DNA of 63,892 nucleotides from Triangularia verruculosa (lineage: Eukaryota; Ascomycota; Sordariomycetes; Sordariales; Podosporaceae): NCBI GenBank assembly GCA_033296885.1, contig MU864035.1:1-63892 (forward strand), written 5' to 3'. Within the stretch, counting starts at the first letter, position 1; each line of letters starts with the position of its first letter. A model generated the notes under the pieces. That model ran no database searches and had not been told where the DNA came from. It saw nothing but the letters and a program-made list of their open reading frames with translations. Below are positions 34,019 to 44,749 of the stretch, one piece after another. The translations under genes and the position numbers were made by a program.

Positions 34019-35440
34019 CTACGCAAACCCAGCCCGCAGATTCTCATACTGGCTGTTGGGAAAGCTCAACTGATTCTGACTCCCATCAATGCCCCCCAAC
34101 TCCCTGAAGCTGGTGCCGATCAGGCTCTGGCCGTCGGTTCGGTCAGCAGAAGCCTCCCAGAACATGCTGCCGGCCAGGCCCTTCTGCTTGAGATACGCAA
34201 CCTTTTTCTGGATCATGTCGGCCGTGTCAAAGGAGATGAGCTCCCTCTTCCCCGCGTCGTAACTGTAGGTTGCGCCCGCTGCGGCATCGTAGATAATCTG
34301 AGCGCCCGGCTTGGGAAGGTCCTTGTAGTCCCAGATTCCACTCTCCCAGCTGCCACCGCCAACGCCAGAGTAGGCCTGTCCGAGACCGTTGGTGTTGGTG
34401 AACGCTCTGCCGTAGATGGGCATGCCGAGTACGATCTTGGAGGCGGGGACGCCAGCGGAGATGTAGTCGGACACGGCGCGCTCGGTGGAAAACGGGGTGG
34501 CGGTGTCGTTGGTGCGATAGAGGTTGGCCTGGTGACCGGCGCGGGAGTCCCAGGAGCCGGCGAAGTCGTAGGCCATCAGGTTGAAAAAGTCGAGGTACCT
34601 AGCCATGGACTGCAGCTGGAGGGTGTTGTAGTGACTTGGGCCGGCCGGGCTGGCAATGGTGAGGAGGAAGTGGTAGTTGCGCGCGTGGGCGGCCGAGTAC
34701 GAATCAAGAGCGGAACGGACCGCCTGGAGCAGGAGAACGTAGTTGGAGGCTTCGCCGGCATTGGTGGGGTATTCCCAGTCAATGTCCAGACCGTCGAAAC
34801 CCAGGTCGGCCAGAAGACGGACGGCCGAGTCGGCGAAGCGGGCTCGGGAGGCCGGGGTGGAGGCTGCCGAGGCAAAGTTGGTGGAGTAAGTCCACCCACC
34901 GATACTAAGGAGGACCTTCATCTGGCGGTTGGCCTTCTTGAGGAGGAACAGCTGTTTGACGCAGCCGTAGACATTGCGGCCGGTCTCACTCCATGCTAGG
35001 ACAAAATGGGTTAGCGAACAAAGACCAGCAGGAAAGGGGCCAGGGGAATGTAGACAAAAAGAAGAATGCATACAGTCGCCAGGGTAGTGCTTGTCCAAAT
35101 CAGCATAGGTGTCCGAGAGATACACCTCGCCATCCGATCGAAGGTTGGCAAAGGAGTAGAGGACATGGGTGATCTGCGACGCCGGCAGCTGAGCAGGCTG
35201 GTAGTTTCGACCATAGATACCCTTCCGCAATATTGAGGTCAGTTTCGGTTCTGCACACCAGCAATCGATTGCCTCTCTTACCCAGTTGGTGAAGTAGACG
35301 ATGTTCTTGTAGCCACCCGACTGTCGAGCGGCGACTTCACCCTCACCAGGAGGCGGCAAGGGCGACGCCTGGACGTTGGCAATGAGCGAACAGAAAGAAA
35401 GAGCAGCCAACGCCGCTTTCTTGAGAGAGAAGAGGGCCAT
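34019..35440 (-). CDS. Secreted GH18 endochitinase (Ech42/Chit42 type)
   Basis: Hydrolyses beta-1,4 links of chitin by the retaining, substrate-assisted mechanism; it acts outside the cell in wall turnover, autolysis or mycoparasitism. Exons 35440-35282, 35221-35074 and 34995-34019 (introns of 60 and 78 bp) give 427 residues, against about 424 for Trichoderma Chit42. Intron 1 is in frame and free of stops, but splicing restores the family motif FTNWGIYGRNYQP. A signal peptide (MALFSLKKAALAALSFCSLIANVQA) is followed by a short propeptide. The SIGGWTYS motif and the catalytic DGLDIDWE motif are intact, with Glu near residue 177 as acid/base. LMAYDFAGSWD and GSMFWEASAD match conserved substrate-site loops. 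There is no carbohydrate-binding module. It is most likely functional and unrelated to the PKS cluster. Confidence 0.95.
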   Translation of the reverse strand: MALFSLKKAALAALSFCSLIANVQASPLPPPGEGEVAARQSGGYKNIVYFTNWVREAIDCWCAEPKLTSILRKGIYGRNYQPAQLPASQITHVLYSFANLRSDGEVYLSDTYADLDKHYPGDCMHSSFCLHSPGPFPAGLCSLTHFVLAWSETGRNVYGCVKQLFLLKKANRQMKVLLSIGGWTYSTNFASAASTPASRARFADSAVRLLADLGFDGLDIDWEYPTNAGEASNYVLLLQAVRSALDSYSAAHARNYHFLLTIASPAGPSHYNTLQLQSMARYLDFFNLMAYDFAGSWDSRAGHQANLYRTNDTATPFSTERAVSDYISAGVPASKIVLGMPIYGRAFTNTNGLGQAYSGVGGGSWESGIWDYKDLPKPGAQIIYDAAAGATYSYDAGKRELISFDTADMIQKKVAYLKQKGLAGSMFWEASADRTDGQSLIGTSFRELGGIDGSQNQLSFPNSQYENLRAGFA

Positions 35441-37127
35441 TGCGGTTGTTCAGCGGCTTTCCAGTATGAAAACCCAGAGACGGAAATCAGAGCGCTGAAG
35501 TGAGTGAGAGGATCGCGTGGGAAACTTTTGCTCTGAAAACAAAAAACGAGAGCAAAGCCCCACTAAATATCGAATCCAGTTGCGGCTCGACTCGAAGCAC
35601 CTTGGCACGAACAGTTGGGATGAAATCCAGAGGCTAGGGGGAAAGAATCAGTCTCTTGAGGTCTTTGATAGGTATGGTCGTGATCGTGGGTCTGAGGCTG
35701 AAGTATAAGGCCTACCGGATTGAGCTGGTGTAAATGGATATCCCTGCTCGAAACAGTCGTCTCGGCTGCTGTCAAAGTCTGCAAACTGGAAACAGTGGAT
35801 GTATTGTTTGCTCTTATACTTTTTGTAGCACGTTCTTGGGGGGGGGGTAAGGCCATTGTAGAGAGCTACTCTAGTTCCTGATGTCTCGCCCATCGACTCC
35901 ATGTCTCCGAGCCTGCTGGATACATGTCGTCGATAAGCGATGGAAACCAGCAACGTTGCCGTGGTTTATCTCACGCGGAGAAACAGGACCGGAGAGCATC
36001 AAACGCGCGATGGACACCCTTCAACACCCATTTGAATGCGCGTGCGTTGCAGTTCTGAGCATTTTTGGTGTATTCGCCGTCGGAAATATCTCAAATGACC
36101 AAAACCACACCTAGCCCGGCCGTCTCGAGGCTGCTACGGACGAACTTTCAATACTACACTATTTTAAACATATCCACCATCTCGGAGAGTGTTATCTGAG
36201 CTATCAAGTAGACTCGGCGAAATAGAGGTAGCGTGCCATCTTAATAAATTTCAGGCGCTTCAAAACCCCCAATCAGAAAGCTATGGTGTCGACCCTCTTA
36301 CCAGGTATCACCCGGTAAGCCACATCGAAGTTAGAATGTGACAGCGATCACCAGGTACCGGCCACGAGCTCGCTGTCCAGATGCGGAAGGTCGATATCAG
36401 CTCCATGTGGTTTCTCCAACTTGCCCCTGACTAGCAGGCTAGGCCGGGACTCTTCAAGGACCACCGACGTCCGCTTTGCCTCCGGATTTTAGCAACACGC
36501 GCGTCGATTTCATTTGCCATCATGTGCTTCCGGCCGGTAAATGAGGTCTCTTGAATAGGTTTAGATCGAAATCAAGCTGTTTCTTGGTTTTGCTTGGGCA
36601 GGATAGACTCCTAAAACGCAGAGCATGATACGGCCCCATTGCCCCAGACCCGCCTGTTTGGTAACGCCTCACATAGCTACGTATATCCCAGACCCATTAT
36701 TACTTTCAACGACAATCTATCTTCCAAATGCCGAACATGTACGGCAGGCGGCTTGTCCCGCAGCGGTCTCTGATGGTCCAGAGAGGCAGACGATAACGCG
36801 AGTGGTTATCAAGAACCGAGAAAAGGAGGTGCGCGCCCGGCCGAAAGTTCCTCAGCAACAAAAATCCTACCCTACCACATGCTGACCTAGCAGGTCGTAT
36901 GACAGTAGCATTGGACTTCCATGACAACACATTGCAACGTTACCGAATTTCCGTTGTATAGACCTACAACTTGACCTCAGCGGACGCCACGGATCTCGTC
37001 CATGGCATTTTCATGTGATCTAACGTACATGGCAAAGCAGACAGCTTGCTAACAGCCAAGTCGAAACTCTCGGGAGATATTGCAATGCAAAAGAAATGGT
37101 TTGTTATTCGTGCCCATGTGTACCTTA
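35441..37127. other. Intergenic region upstream of the chitinase
   Basis: About 1.7 kb without a supported gene. It includes the chitinase promoter (near 35450-35700, read leftwards) and a run of about ten G residues near 35838-35848. The remaining frames are short and unremarkable. Confidence 0.45.
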
Positions 37128-37712
37128 CTAGACATAGTTGTTGACGGTGGTCGGGGAGTAGTTGTTAACGGTAGTTGTGTGACATGCACGACCCCCGTTG
37201 ATAATCCCTCCACCAAACGGTATAACACTCGGTCTCCTCCGCCTGTTGACTTCCAACAACGGCAGCTCTGGCCACCCAAAGATACCAGAGATGGCCACCA
37301 GGATTCCCAGATAGGTCGCGATGACCATGACGGCGCTGTTCCAAGCCGGGTTCTGTCCAAGCAATACTCGTACGGTGCGTTTCAAAAACAATATTAAGTA
37401 GTTCCAGCTATATATAGCCAGAAGCATCGTCAGTAATGAATCAGCAGAACGTGCCAGAAACAAATGCCCTTACCATGCTGCGGTGATTGTGATAACTCTT
37501 CTCCCGTATGATAACCTTTCAGATCCCTTCTCTTGGTTGACCTCAGTTACACGCCCTTGCTCCATCGCATCGAGAGGATTATTTGAAAGAGGAGGCGCGT
37601 GTGGAAAATCGCTGGGATCGGACGACCTCTGTGAACGAGAGCGCCGGGTGAGGCGGCTCAGGTCGGGTCTCTCGACGGTAGTGGACAGTCCAGTGCTAGC
37701 ATTTCCGGCCAT
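37128..37712 (-). CDS. Small hypothetical membrane protein
   Basis: Two exons: 37712 to about 37475, and about 37412 to 37128. The intron has a GTAAGG donor and an ATATAG acceptor and joins TITAA to CWNYLILF. The result is about 175 residues: a Ser/Arg-rich hydrophilic N-terminus of about 70 residues, then two hydrophobic segments (CWNYLILFL, and NSAVMVIATYLGILVAISGIFG) separated by a basic loop, and a polar tail with a repeated TVNNY motif. No known domain. The coherent splice and the hydrophobic pattern argue for a real gene, but there is no functional clue. Alternative: a chance frame with membrane-like composition. Confidence 0.5.
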
Positions 37713-38025
37713 GCTGGTTCGTTACAGCTGATTGAGGATACGCCAATATCTGCGACGCGCCTTGACGAGGGGTGAGGTTTCGAGACCTACATGCGATACA
37801 CCGCTTGTTATCGGCGTGTTATGGCGTTGAGAGGCGTGAATGATGGAAGCTGTTCGTTGATGAAACACCAAAATCATGACGGTGCCGACCTTCGTAGACT
37901 GGGGCTCTGGGCGCTGCACACATAAGAAAGAGCGGGGACCCGAGTTTACTCCTCAGTAGAATGGCCCTTCCCCCGGAGAACAGTTACCGAGTGTTGAATT
38001 TTGAGACTCTGCTGGGAAAGTGCCT
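37713..38025. other. Short intergenic region
   Basis: About 310 bp between two leftward-transcribed genes. It should hold the F-box/ankyrin terminator and the promoter of the small membrane protein. Nothing specific is seen. Confidence 0.4.
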
Positions 38026-40878
38026 TCAAGAGCCTGCAATGTTCCGCGGTCTGACCCTCTTTTGCGGACGCGGCAGGAACTTGAGCGACTTGCCGCCTCC
38101 TTCCATATCAAAGAGTCGCAGCCGACGAGTCAGGAAAGTGGTTTGGCCGGCACCGCCGTTCTTGGGATGCATAAGATCCTCAAGGTAATCCACGATGGAT
38201 TTCCCGTCATTGTTGTGACGATTGATATCCAAGTCGGGGCTCACCAAAGCTCTAATAAAGCGGTGATATTTCCACGTCCACCGACGTTCCCGGCAGAGGC
38301 TCTTGAGGAGCACGGAAAGAGGGGTGTCTCCCGCCCGATTGACCTCGGTCAAGTCTGGGCCCGCTGATAGAATGATGTCGATGACCTTCTCGTTGGATAG
38401 ACGCTGGGCTGCAGTGATAGAAAGGGCACTGTGCAGATAGAATCCATTTGCTGCGCGAGGATCGTTTGCAAGGGGGCGGCTCTTGAGGATTAGAGTAAGG
38501 GCCTCCTCTGCTTCCAGTGCAATCACTCTGCTCAAGATCCTTTCAGAAGACCCAGGGCGGATGGGCAGGTGGAAGTTGGCATCGTGGTGGATGAAAGCCA
38601 GGAGAAGCTGCTCGGCTGAGGGCATGGCCAGAGCCGGGGACTGCATGATGGCGTTCTTTACAAACAAAGCCAACGGATACTCGCCGGATTCGTCAGGGGT
38701 GTTGACATTAGCGCCAGCATCGATCAGAGAGTAGGCCACTGAAAGCTTCATGTTTCGCAGTGCATAGCACAAGAGACGTGTGGAATCAGCGGGAGTGAAA
38801 CTGGGGACCCCACGTCGAGCGATCGTCTCCAGCGCTTGAAGGGCACGTTGGTTCGCCTGGTTGAACATGGTCATGAACAAGGACGGGTCCGAAGTCAGAA
38901 GCCGATCTGTGTCAAGATCCAGGACGATCTCGAGCAAGCTGTCCATGGATGCCAGCGGCGCGTCCTTGACAGCATACCGGAAGAGATCCTTGAGAATGTC
39001 GGGCAAGAGGCCGTAACGGAGGCATCCCTTGCGTACAAAGATGTCGCAAGCAGCAATGTTGGGCGTCATGAAGGCATTTACAAATGGAGTCCAGCCTCGA
39101 TTGTCTGTGATGGTAAAGAGCTTTTCGATTTCGGGGAGGTTCAAAAAAAAGCGCAGCATGAAAAGCTGGAGCTCATCATATGACTTCTGTCGCCGGAAAG
39201 GGAGATGAAGCATCGAGCTCCCATCCAGATCCGTCTCATCAATTCGAGCTCCGGCATTGAGCAGGGCTCGCATGGTCTGGGCAAGCGCATTGTGATTCAC
39301 CTTGGCAGGCACCATGGCCTTGTTCGAAGGGCCCACGACGGCCTGCATCAGAGCAGTGCGACCCATGGCGTTTTTTGCGTTGATGTTGGCACCGGCTTTG
39401 ATGAGAGCCCTGATGGCAGGGACGTTGCAGTGTTGGGCGGCGGCCATCAGGGGAGTGTCCCCGTAGCAATCCTTTGCGTCAACTATGGCGCCTTTGGAAA
39501 CCAAGTGCTCAATCGTCTTCATCCGCGGGATTGCCCTCTCGTCCTCGCAAATGTCCAAAGGACTCTGGCCTGCCGGTCGAGCTGACGGCATGCTGCACAT
39601 GTGGAGAGGAGACAAGCCGCCGCCGTTGGTGGTGAGGGTAAAACCATGGTTGACGTCGGCGCCAAGGTCAGCCATCTTATCAACGTCGGGGAAAGCACCA
39701 AGTCGACACGCTTCCCCCAAAGGCGTGATGGTGGTGTAGGGGATGTACATTTTTGTTTCGACATTGATATTGGCGCCAAGCTGCAGGAGAAGAGGCAGCG
39801 TGGAGTCGAACCGACCATTGGCATACGCATGGTAGAGCGGGGTCAGTGTCTTATTATCCTTGACATCCACGTTGGTCTGGATCTTGTTATCCACAAGGTA
39901 CCGAACAACATCTGTCAGACCCATGGCGGCCGCATGGTGTAGAGCTGTAGCGGCATCCTCCAGACCCCGGTGCTCGCCGTGAGGGTTCCACAGATCCATG
40001 GCCGGCGCGGCACCACGAGACAGCAAGAGCTGGGCTATTTCGGACCAGGAATGGCAGATGGCGATATGCAAGGGTGACCAGTGAGGAACATGGGAGTTCT
40101 CAGGCGACTCCAGCGCATTCAAGACGCCGTACAAATGGGCACAGCCGCAGAAGTTTTCGGAGCAGGCGATGACTGACACTCCGTGGTCGAGCAGTATTTC
40201 GACGATCTCCTTGTGGCCACCCCTGACCGCCAGGTGAATAGGATGGAAGCGACGGGTCACAGTGCCAGGCCCCCTTGTGGGGACTCTTGGACCAAGGCCA
40301 GCTCCCCCGTAGTGGCCGTCGAAGCTTGATGAGGAGTCGTCGGTATCGGAAGACATGATGTCGTCCATCAGAACATCGCTCTCGCTGTCCGTCTCGGAAT
40401 CTTCGGCATGGCCCCAATGGTCTGACGCGCCGATGCTGCTGGAGGGCTGGTTGGTATCGAGGGTGGTGGCATGGTCGCTCCCGTCGGCGTCGAGGGACCA
40501 TTCCACGACGGCATTGGAGTCGCACTCGTTGTCTGATTCCCACACACAATCGTCCCCATTTCCCAGCGCGGCATTCTTGGCCGTGACGGTGGCCTTTTGC
40601 CATTCATTGGAGGGGAGCTGGTCGACTAGCTGGAGATTTGGATCGAGGCCGACAGCAAGTGCCAACCTCAGCGTCTTGACCACGCCGCACTGCGCGGCCC
40701 AGGCCAGTGGCCATGCATCACCACGTTCTGCGGCGCGCTTGTAGAGAAACGGGTTTGCCGTGTCATAGAGCCGTCTGTCGATACGCGCAAGGGCAGCGAT
40801 ATCCTTGAGACGGTCTAGATCCTCAATGATGAAGACCAAGAGCTCAACCGGAAGGGCGGACAACGAAGCCGGCGGCAT
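38026..40878 (-). CDS. F-box/ankyrin-repeat protein
   Basis: An intronless 950-residue frame starting at MPPASLSALPVELL (ATG at 40878). The open frame extends further upstream, but this ATG starts directly on the F-box and earlier sequence looks like 5' UTR. Residues 5-50 form a short F-box-like motif (LPVELLVFIIEDLDRLKDI-ALARIDRRLYD), which in other proteins binds Skp1 in SCF ubiquitin ligases. Residues from about 60 on contain two groups of ankyrin repeats (HPIHLAVRGGHKEIVEILLDHG, TPLMAAAQHCNVPAIRALIKAGA, and others) separated by an acidic Ser/Asp-rich insert near 110-165. Substrate recruitment for ubiquitination is the family inference. It shares its repeat type, but not its N-terminus, with the ankyrin gene at 1120-2763. 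Confidence 0.85.
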   Translation of the reverse strand: MPPASLSALPVELLVFIIEDLDRLKDIAALARIDRRLYDTANPFLYKRAAERGDAWPLAWAAQCGVVKTLRLALAVGLDPNLQLVDQLPSNEWQKATVTAKNAALGNGDDCVWESDNECDSNAVVEWSLDADGSDHATTLDTNQPSSSIGASDHWGHAEDSETDSESDVLMDDIMSSDTDDSSSSFDGHYGGAGLGPRVPTRGPGTVTRRFHPIHLAVRGGHKEIVEILLDHGVSVIACSENFCGCAHLYGVLNALESPENSHVPHWSPLHIAICHSWSEIAQLLLSRGAAPAMDLWNPHGEHRGLEDAATALHHAAAMGLTDVVRYLVDNKIQTNVDVKDNKTLTPLYHAYANGRFDSTLPLLLQLGANINVETKMYIPYTTITPLGEACRLGAFPDVDKMADLGADVNHGFTLTTNGGGLSPLHMCSMPSARPAGQSPLDICEDERAIPRMKTIEHLVSKGAIVDAKDCYGDTPLMAAAQHCNVPAIRALIKAGANINAKNAMGRTALMQAVVGPSNKAMVPAKVNHNALAQTMRALLNAGARIDETDLDGSSMLHLPFRRQKSYDELQLFMLRFFLNLPEIEKLFTITDNRGWTPFVNAFMTPNIAACDIFVRKGCLRYGLLPDILKDLFRYAVKDAPLASMDSLLEIVLDLDTDRLLTSDPSLFMTMFNQANQRALQALETIARRGVPSFTPADSTRLLCYALRNMKLSVAYSLIDAGANVNTPDESGEYPLALFVKNAIMQSPALAMPSAEQLLLAFIHHDANFHLPIRPGSSERILSRVIALEAEEALTLILKSRPLANDPRAANGFYLHSALSITAAQRLSNEKVIDIILSAGPDLTEVNRAGDTPLSVLLKSLCRERRWTWKYHRFIRALVSPDLDINRHNNDGKSIVDYLEDLMHPKNGGAGQTTFLTRRLRLFDMEGGGKSLKFLPRPQKRVRPRNIAGS

Positions 40879-41563
40879 GGTTCCTGGATGTAAGGTAAGT
40901 GAGCCGCGGTGCCACTTGGACGGGTCCCTTCTTTTTGCTGTGTGCGGTCGCGAGGCGCAAGGGCACAGGACGACGGGAACGGTGTTGATGTGCACACTCG
41001 GGTTGCCAGTCTGTCGCGCGTCGGGGAGCGGGGTTGGAGGAGCAAAAAATGGACGGAAAAATGTGAAAATGTGCAAACAGAGATGGAGAAGAGCAAAAGA
41101 AACATACTGGGAATAACAATTACAGGCTGATCAAGAGTCGGACAGAAAACCGTCTGTCCTAGCTGCCGGTGTCCGCTTTGACCGCTGCTGCGACCCTGCA
41201 GGGCTGTCCACTCAGCGTTGCAGAGACCAGCCCCAGGGCTCCGAGTTGGCGCTGTTTCCCCTGTCCCCTCCACATGGCAATCTCTTGGCGTTGCTGTCTT
41301 TGGACTGGGCTGGCGGTGACTGCCGGCAGATAAGTCGAATTCAATTTCAGACAGCTGGAAGCCTTTCCGCTTCGAGCCCGGATTGGGGGTCCGCAATTAG
41401 CCAAAACGCCATGCAGCAGCCCGCATCTCCCATCTTTCTGGAAATTTTTGGTGGAAGAATTCCCCCATCACCACATTCGGCCCGGGTCCTTTACGGTTAT
41501 CACGGATATCATCATCTATCGTCAGTTGACACTCTGAGGGGGGAGAAGGGAGGGGGGAAGCTG
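40879..41563. other. Intergenic region upstream of the F-box/ankyrin gene
   Basis: About 685 bp with normal composition, expected to contain the promoter and 5' UTR of the leftward F-box/ankyrin gene. No separate gene is supported. Confidence 0.4.
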
Positions 41564-42040
41564 TCACCACGTGTCGCCATGCATCATGCAACGCTGTCTG
41601 CTACCGCAACGATTCTTTGCCGTCTCAAGAGGTCCCCCCGCCTTCGATGCCGAGATGGCTACAAACCGCCAGCGGCCATGGCCTCGATATGCTTCCACGC
41701 CAGCCACGGTGTTGATAAAGTGTCTTTTCAGCCCAAACAGCCGGACAACCAGATAGGGCACAATTCCCAGGACAAAAAATAGCCTCGTCATCGGCCTGAT
41801 GTTGTCCGAGTAGTCGCGAACCACAATATCTGTAAACCCCGCATCTGCCAGCATCTGCTTAAAGAAGCCAGGGTGTGATGGCGAATTTGTCGGCATGGCA
41901 GCGTACTTGTTGATCTTGCGCATGGACTCGGCCATGTCTTCGGGTGACTCAGCGGGAAGCTCATGGTCGTACTCGAACAGAGCGATGCGCTCACCCGGAC
42001 GCAGCACACGATGGACTTTCAGGTTGCTGTTGCCGGAGTG
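41564..42040 (-). pseudogene. C-terminal fragment of a SAM-dependent methyltransferase
   Basis: About 160 codons in one frame match the second half of a class I methyltransferase: HRVLRPGERIALFEYDHEL (the strand after motif III), then GFFKQMLADAGFTDI and a C-terminal lid with FVLGIVPYLVVRLFGL. The N-terminal half, including the SAM-binding glycine motif, is absent. Only about 210 bp separate the fragment from the tRNA-Ser gene, too little to encode it. No ATG lies at the head of the homologous segment. It is read as a truncated gene relic; a rearrangement next to the tRNA gene may have removed the 5' part. Enzymatic activity is not expected. Confidence 0.7.
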
Positions 42041-42250
42041 CCTATGGGTGCTTTGCAATAGATTGATGCCGTTCCACGTCCTTGTAGGCCAGATGAACTC
42101 GGGACACTACAATTTGAGTCTTCCAAATCAGCAGTCGGAAACTCGGACTTTTTATCACGTGTCCGCGTTGCAACTCAAGCTCTGAGGTGCTGCCGGAGGA
42201 TTTGCTTCGTAACATACATATACCAACAATTCGGCCAGTGTTATCAGTAA

Positions 42251-42332
42251 GGCGTGGTGGCAGAGTGGTCTAATGCGCAAGACTAGAAATCTTGTTCCTT
42301 CGGGAGCGTCTGTTCGAATCAGGCCCACGTCG
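42251..42332 (+). tRNA. tRNA-Ser (anticodon AGA)
   Basis: An 82-nt cloverleaf. Acceptor stem GGCGTGG pairs with CCACGTC (one G-U), discriminator G. D-arm has GCA/TGC. Anticodon stem CAAGA/TCTTG encloses loop CTAGAAA with anticodon AGA, reading UCU serine codons. The long variable arm (about TTCCTTCGGGAGC) is typical of serine tRNA. T-arm GTCTG/CAGGC encloses TTCGAAT. No intron. A TTTT terminator for RNA polymerase III follows within about 10 bases. Confidence 0.95.
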
Positions 42333-43654
42333 TATTCTCTTTTGTCATATTTTTGTCCTCCTGTAGGTGGGGACCAAACAAAGACGCTCATGGGGTTATT
42401 GGTCTTGGTCATTAACCTTTTGACACTTTGCCATACTGGTTTGGTTATGTCAACTTAGATTCGAGGCCTCAGTTGCCGGTCCTTTTTGGGTCCGAATATC
42501 CAGCGTCTAAAAAAGTACTGGGGCTCCCACGGGTGAGAACACAAACACGAACATATCGATGAAGAGGATACCACGAATGGCAGTTGATGAGTGGACCAAT
42601 ACATGTGAACTTGATTATGTATCAGAGAAGATTGAATTCCTCTTTTCTAGATGCAGGGAGCAGGCAAATGGAATCACGTGGGATTGCGCGCGCGATCATG
42701 GCTTACCGTGCATCTTCGAAATGATATGCAACTTGCTGCAGGTGAGCACACCTACTCGTAACTGCTTCAAGAAACATGATGAAATATCCCTGTTAGATTT
42801 ATGCCGAGAGCCTTGAGCATGAGGCACCGTTGGTCCAGGGGTTTCAGTGACTTTGTCCACTCACCTGAAGTGGGAAAGTCTGGAAAACATTGACCACCAA
42901 CATGCATTTCTGTGCCTCAGTCGCAATCTCAACTGAGCCAACACAGACTACCTACTGTCGGGATCCATGACCCGCGAATCCAGCAAGTTACTGAGGTTAA
43001 GCACACCAATGCAGACTGTACAACGCACTTTCATGCGTGTGTAGCTCTCTTTCTTGTTCTTAGGCAGGTGCACTGCACCAAGTGAGAACTACATCACGAC
43101 CAGACTCTTGAGGCACAAGAGGAACGGAGGGCTTGTACATGATTGAGATCCAGAATTATGTCCCGGGTTTGTCAAGGCATGGGTATGTAGGGTGCGGACG
43201 GGCCAAGTGCTTCAATATCAACACCAATCTGGGCCAGCTGCTGGTGACCACAAGGGCGGTTTGCTGCGCCGTACTGGAGAAGGTGCCCCCGGGGCCCTGA
43301 TATCAAGCTCCTCTTTTCCTTCCGTCTCGCCTCCTCATGGCTTCCTGGGGCGTTCCCTCCCTCAACCCCACCTCGTGCTCCCTTCCACATCTCCATCTTT
43401 TTTTCTTTTGGTGCGTATATCGACGAGCATCACTCCACATGGGACGGCCACCCACATGAGGCCAAGATTAACATTTACGCCCTCTTGATATCCAACCAGG
43501 GTTTCTACGTGTAGCGTTACTTCCACGCTCATTCAATTGTCTTGACCAGCATTGCCGGGATTCTTCTTTCATCCGCTCGGTAGACTTGGTTGTCGAGCTC
43601 CGTTTCGCTGCCTCGTATTGCTCGATTCGACGGCGACCGAGAACCGACAAAAAT
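42333..43654. other. Intergenic region right of tRNA-Ser
   Basis: About 1.3 kb. The only noteworthy frame is 42559-42816 (+), an ATG-started 85-codon frame with seven cysteines but no signal peptide or known motif; it could be chance. The right end may hide an upstream exon of the Gly/Ser-rich membrane protein. Confidence 0.4.
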
Positions 43655-44749
43655 ATGGGCAGCGCGGTATCTGTCGTTCGAAGGGGGATTTTGGGGCATC
43701 AGGAACCACCACGTCTGAAGAGGAGATGTGTTCGCCGAAATCCACCTCCGAGTACAGGCGGGGGGGCGAGCGGTGGAAGTGGTGGTGAAACAGGAGGGGG
43801 GACCAGCAACGGGAACGGCGGTAGTAATAGCGGCAGCGGCAGCAATGGGAGCGGGAGTGGTGGAAGCAGCACGGGTAGCGGAAGCGGTGGAAACAACGGT
43901 GGAAGTGGGAATGGAAGCGGAGGCAATAGCGGCGGTGATACTAGCACCGGAAGTGGAACAAGCAAGGCCAAAGAGGACGAGAGTAAAAGCGGCGATGGCA
44001 ACGGGGGTGATGACAACGATGATGGTGGCGATGGTGATGGCAGCAGCGGCAGCTCGGGTTCGGGCACCAGGTCGACTGCGATAGGGACGTCAGGGTCACA
44101 AGCTTCTTCCACCAAAAAGTTCTTCCAGGCGGTGCCAGGTTCGACAGGGACGGCAAACTCGACCGATCCTTCCGGTACATCAATCCCCACGGACGAATTT
44201 GGGTCGCCCCTTCCTGATCCGACGTCACTGCCGCCAGGTTCTGACGGCTCTGACGGCCCTTCTGGGACAGCGGTTGGAGGGGGAAGGCCCTCAACGGGCG
44301 TCATCATCGCAATCGTTGGTGGTGTGCTCGCTGGGTTGGCGGTTCTTCTGGTTCTCGCATGGTTGGGCCATCGAGCGTGGAAACGACGCGAAGAAAAGAG
44401 GATGTTAATGACGACAGAAAAAAAAGCAATCTCCTCTCTGTTTATGCCCCGGTCGACAGCACGCCCCCCTCCTCCCACCGCGGTTACCGATCTTTCAACC
44501 CTCATCTCTCAAGAAAAGGTACTTCCAAGGCCACCCGCACACCCATTTACACCAATCCACGAAGCCGATAGTTCCACGGCCGTACACGAGATGCCTTCCC
44601 CGATGCCAGAAACTATCGGCAATCGACACGAGCTAGCGACACCGGATATCTTGGAAATTCCAGACTTTGGCGATATTGATCTCGATATTATAGATCATGA
44701 GGGCGATGGGGCCGATATGGGAATCAGAAGGCCGACTTCGTTGCTCTGA
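43655..44749 (+). CDS. Gly/Ser-rich single-pass membrane protein
   Basis: A 364-residue frame from ATG 43655. Residues about 30-150 are almost wholly Gly, Ser, Asn and Asp in short degenerate repeats. A Ser/Thr/Pro-rich stalk follows, then one clear membrane segment at about 233-257 (GVIIAIVGGVLAGLAVLLVLAWLG), directly followed by basic residues (HRAWKRREEKR) that act as stop-transfer signal. The last 100 residues are a Pro-rich acidic cytoplasmic tail. This is the layout of fungal wall-spanning or mucin-like sensors and of many Pezizomycotina surface proteins. No signal peptide is seen at this ATG, so a 5' exon may be missing from the model. The frame stays open upstream only from a TTG. Function unknown. 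Confidence 0.6.
   Translation: MGSAVSVVRRGILGHQEPPRLKRRCVRRNPPPSTGGGASGGSGGETGGGTSNGNGGSNSGSGSNGSGSGGSSTGSGSGGNNGGSGNGSGGNSGGDTSTGSGTSKAKEDESKSGDGNGGDDNDDGGDGDGSSGSSGSGTRSTAIGTSGSQASSTKKFFQAVPGSTGTANSTDPSGTSIPTDEFGSPLPDPTSLPPGSDGSDGPSGTAVGGGRPSTGVIIAIVGGVLAGLAVLLVLAWLGHRAWKRREEKRMLMTTEKKAISSLFMPRSTARPPPPTAVTDLSTLISQEKVLPRPPAHPFTPIHEADSSTAVHEMPSPMPETIGNRHELATPDILEIPDFGDIDLDIIDHEGDGADMGIRRPTSLL

Noticed and set aside
33953..34999. 348-codon plus-strand frame across the chitinase
   Set aside because: It is the antisense of the GH18 gene, whose motifs, signal peptide and splice sites are unambiguous; the plus-strand product is a low-complexity Gly/Val/Glu sequence.
42955..43010. 5S rRNA-like fragment (GAGGTTAAGCAC)
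   Set aside because: Only a dozen bases resemble 5S rRNA; the rest of the molecule and its internal promoter are absent.
43699..44505. 268-codon minus-strand Pro/Leu/Ser-rich frame
   Set aside because: It is the antisense of the Gly/Ser repeat of the membrane protein; GGN/AGY codons read backwards give Pro/Leu.
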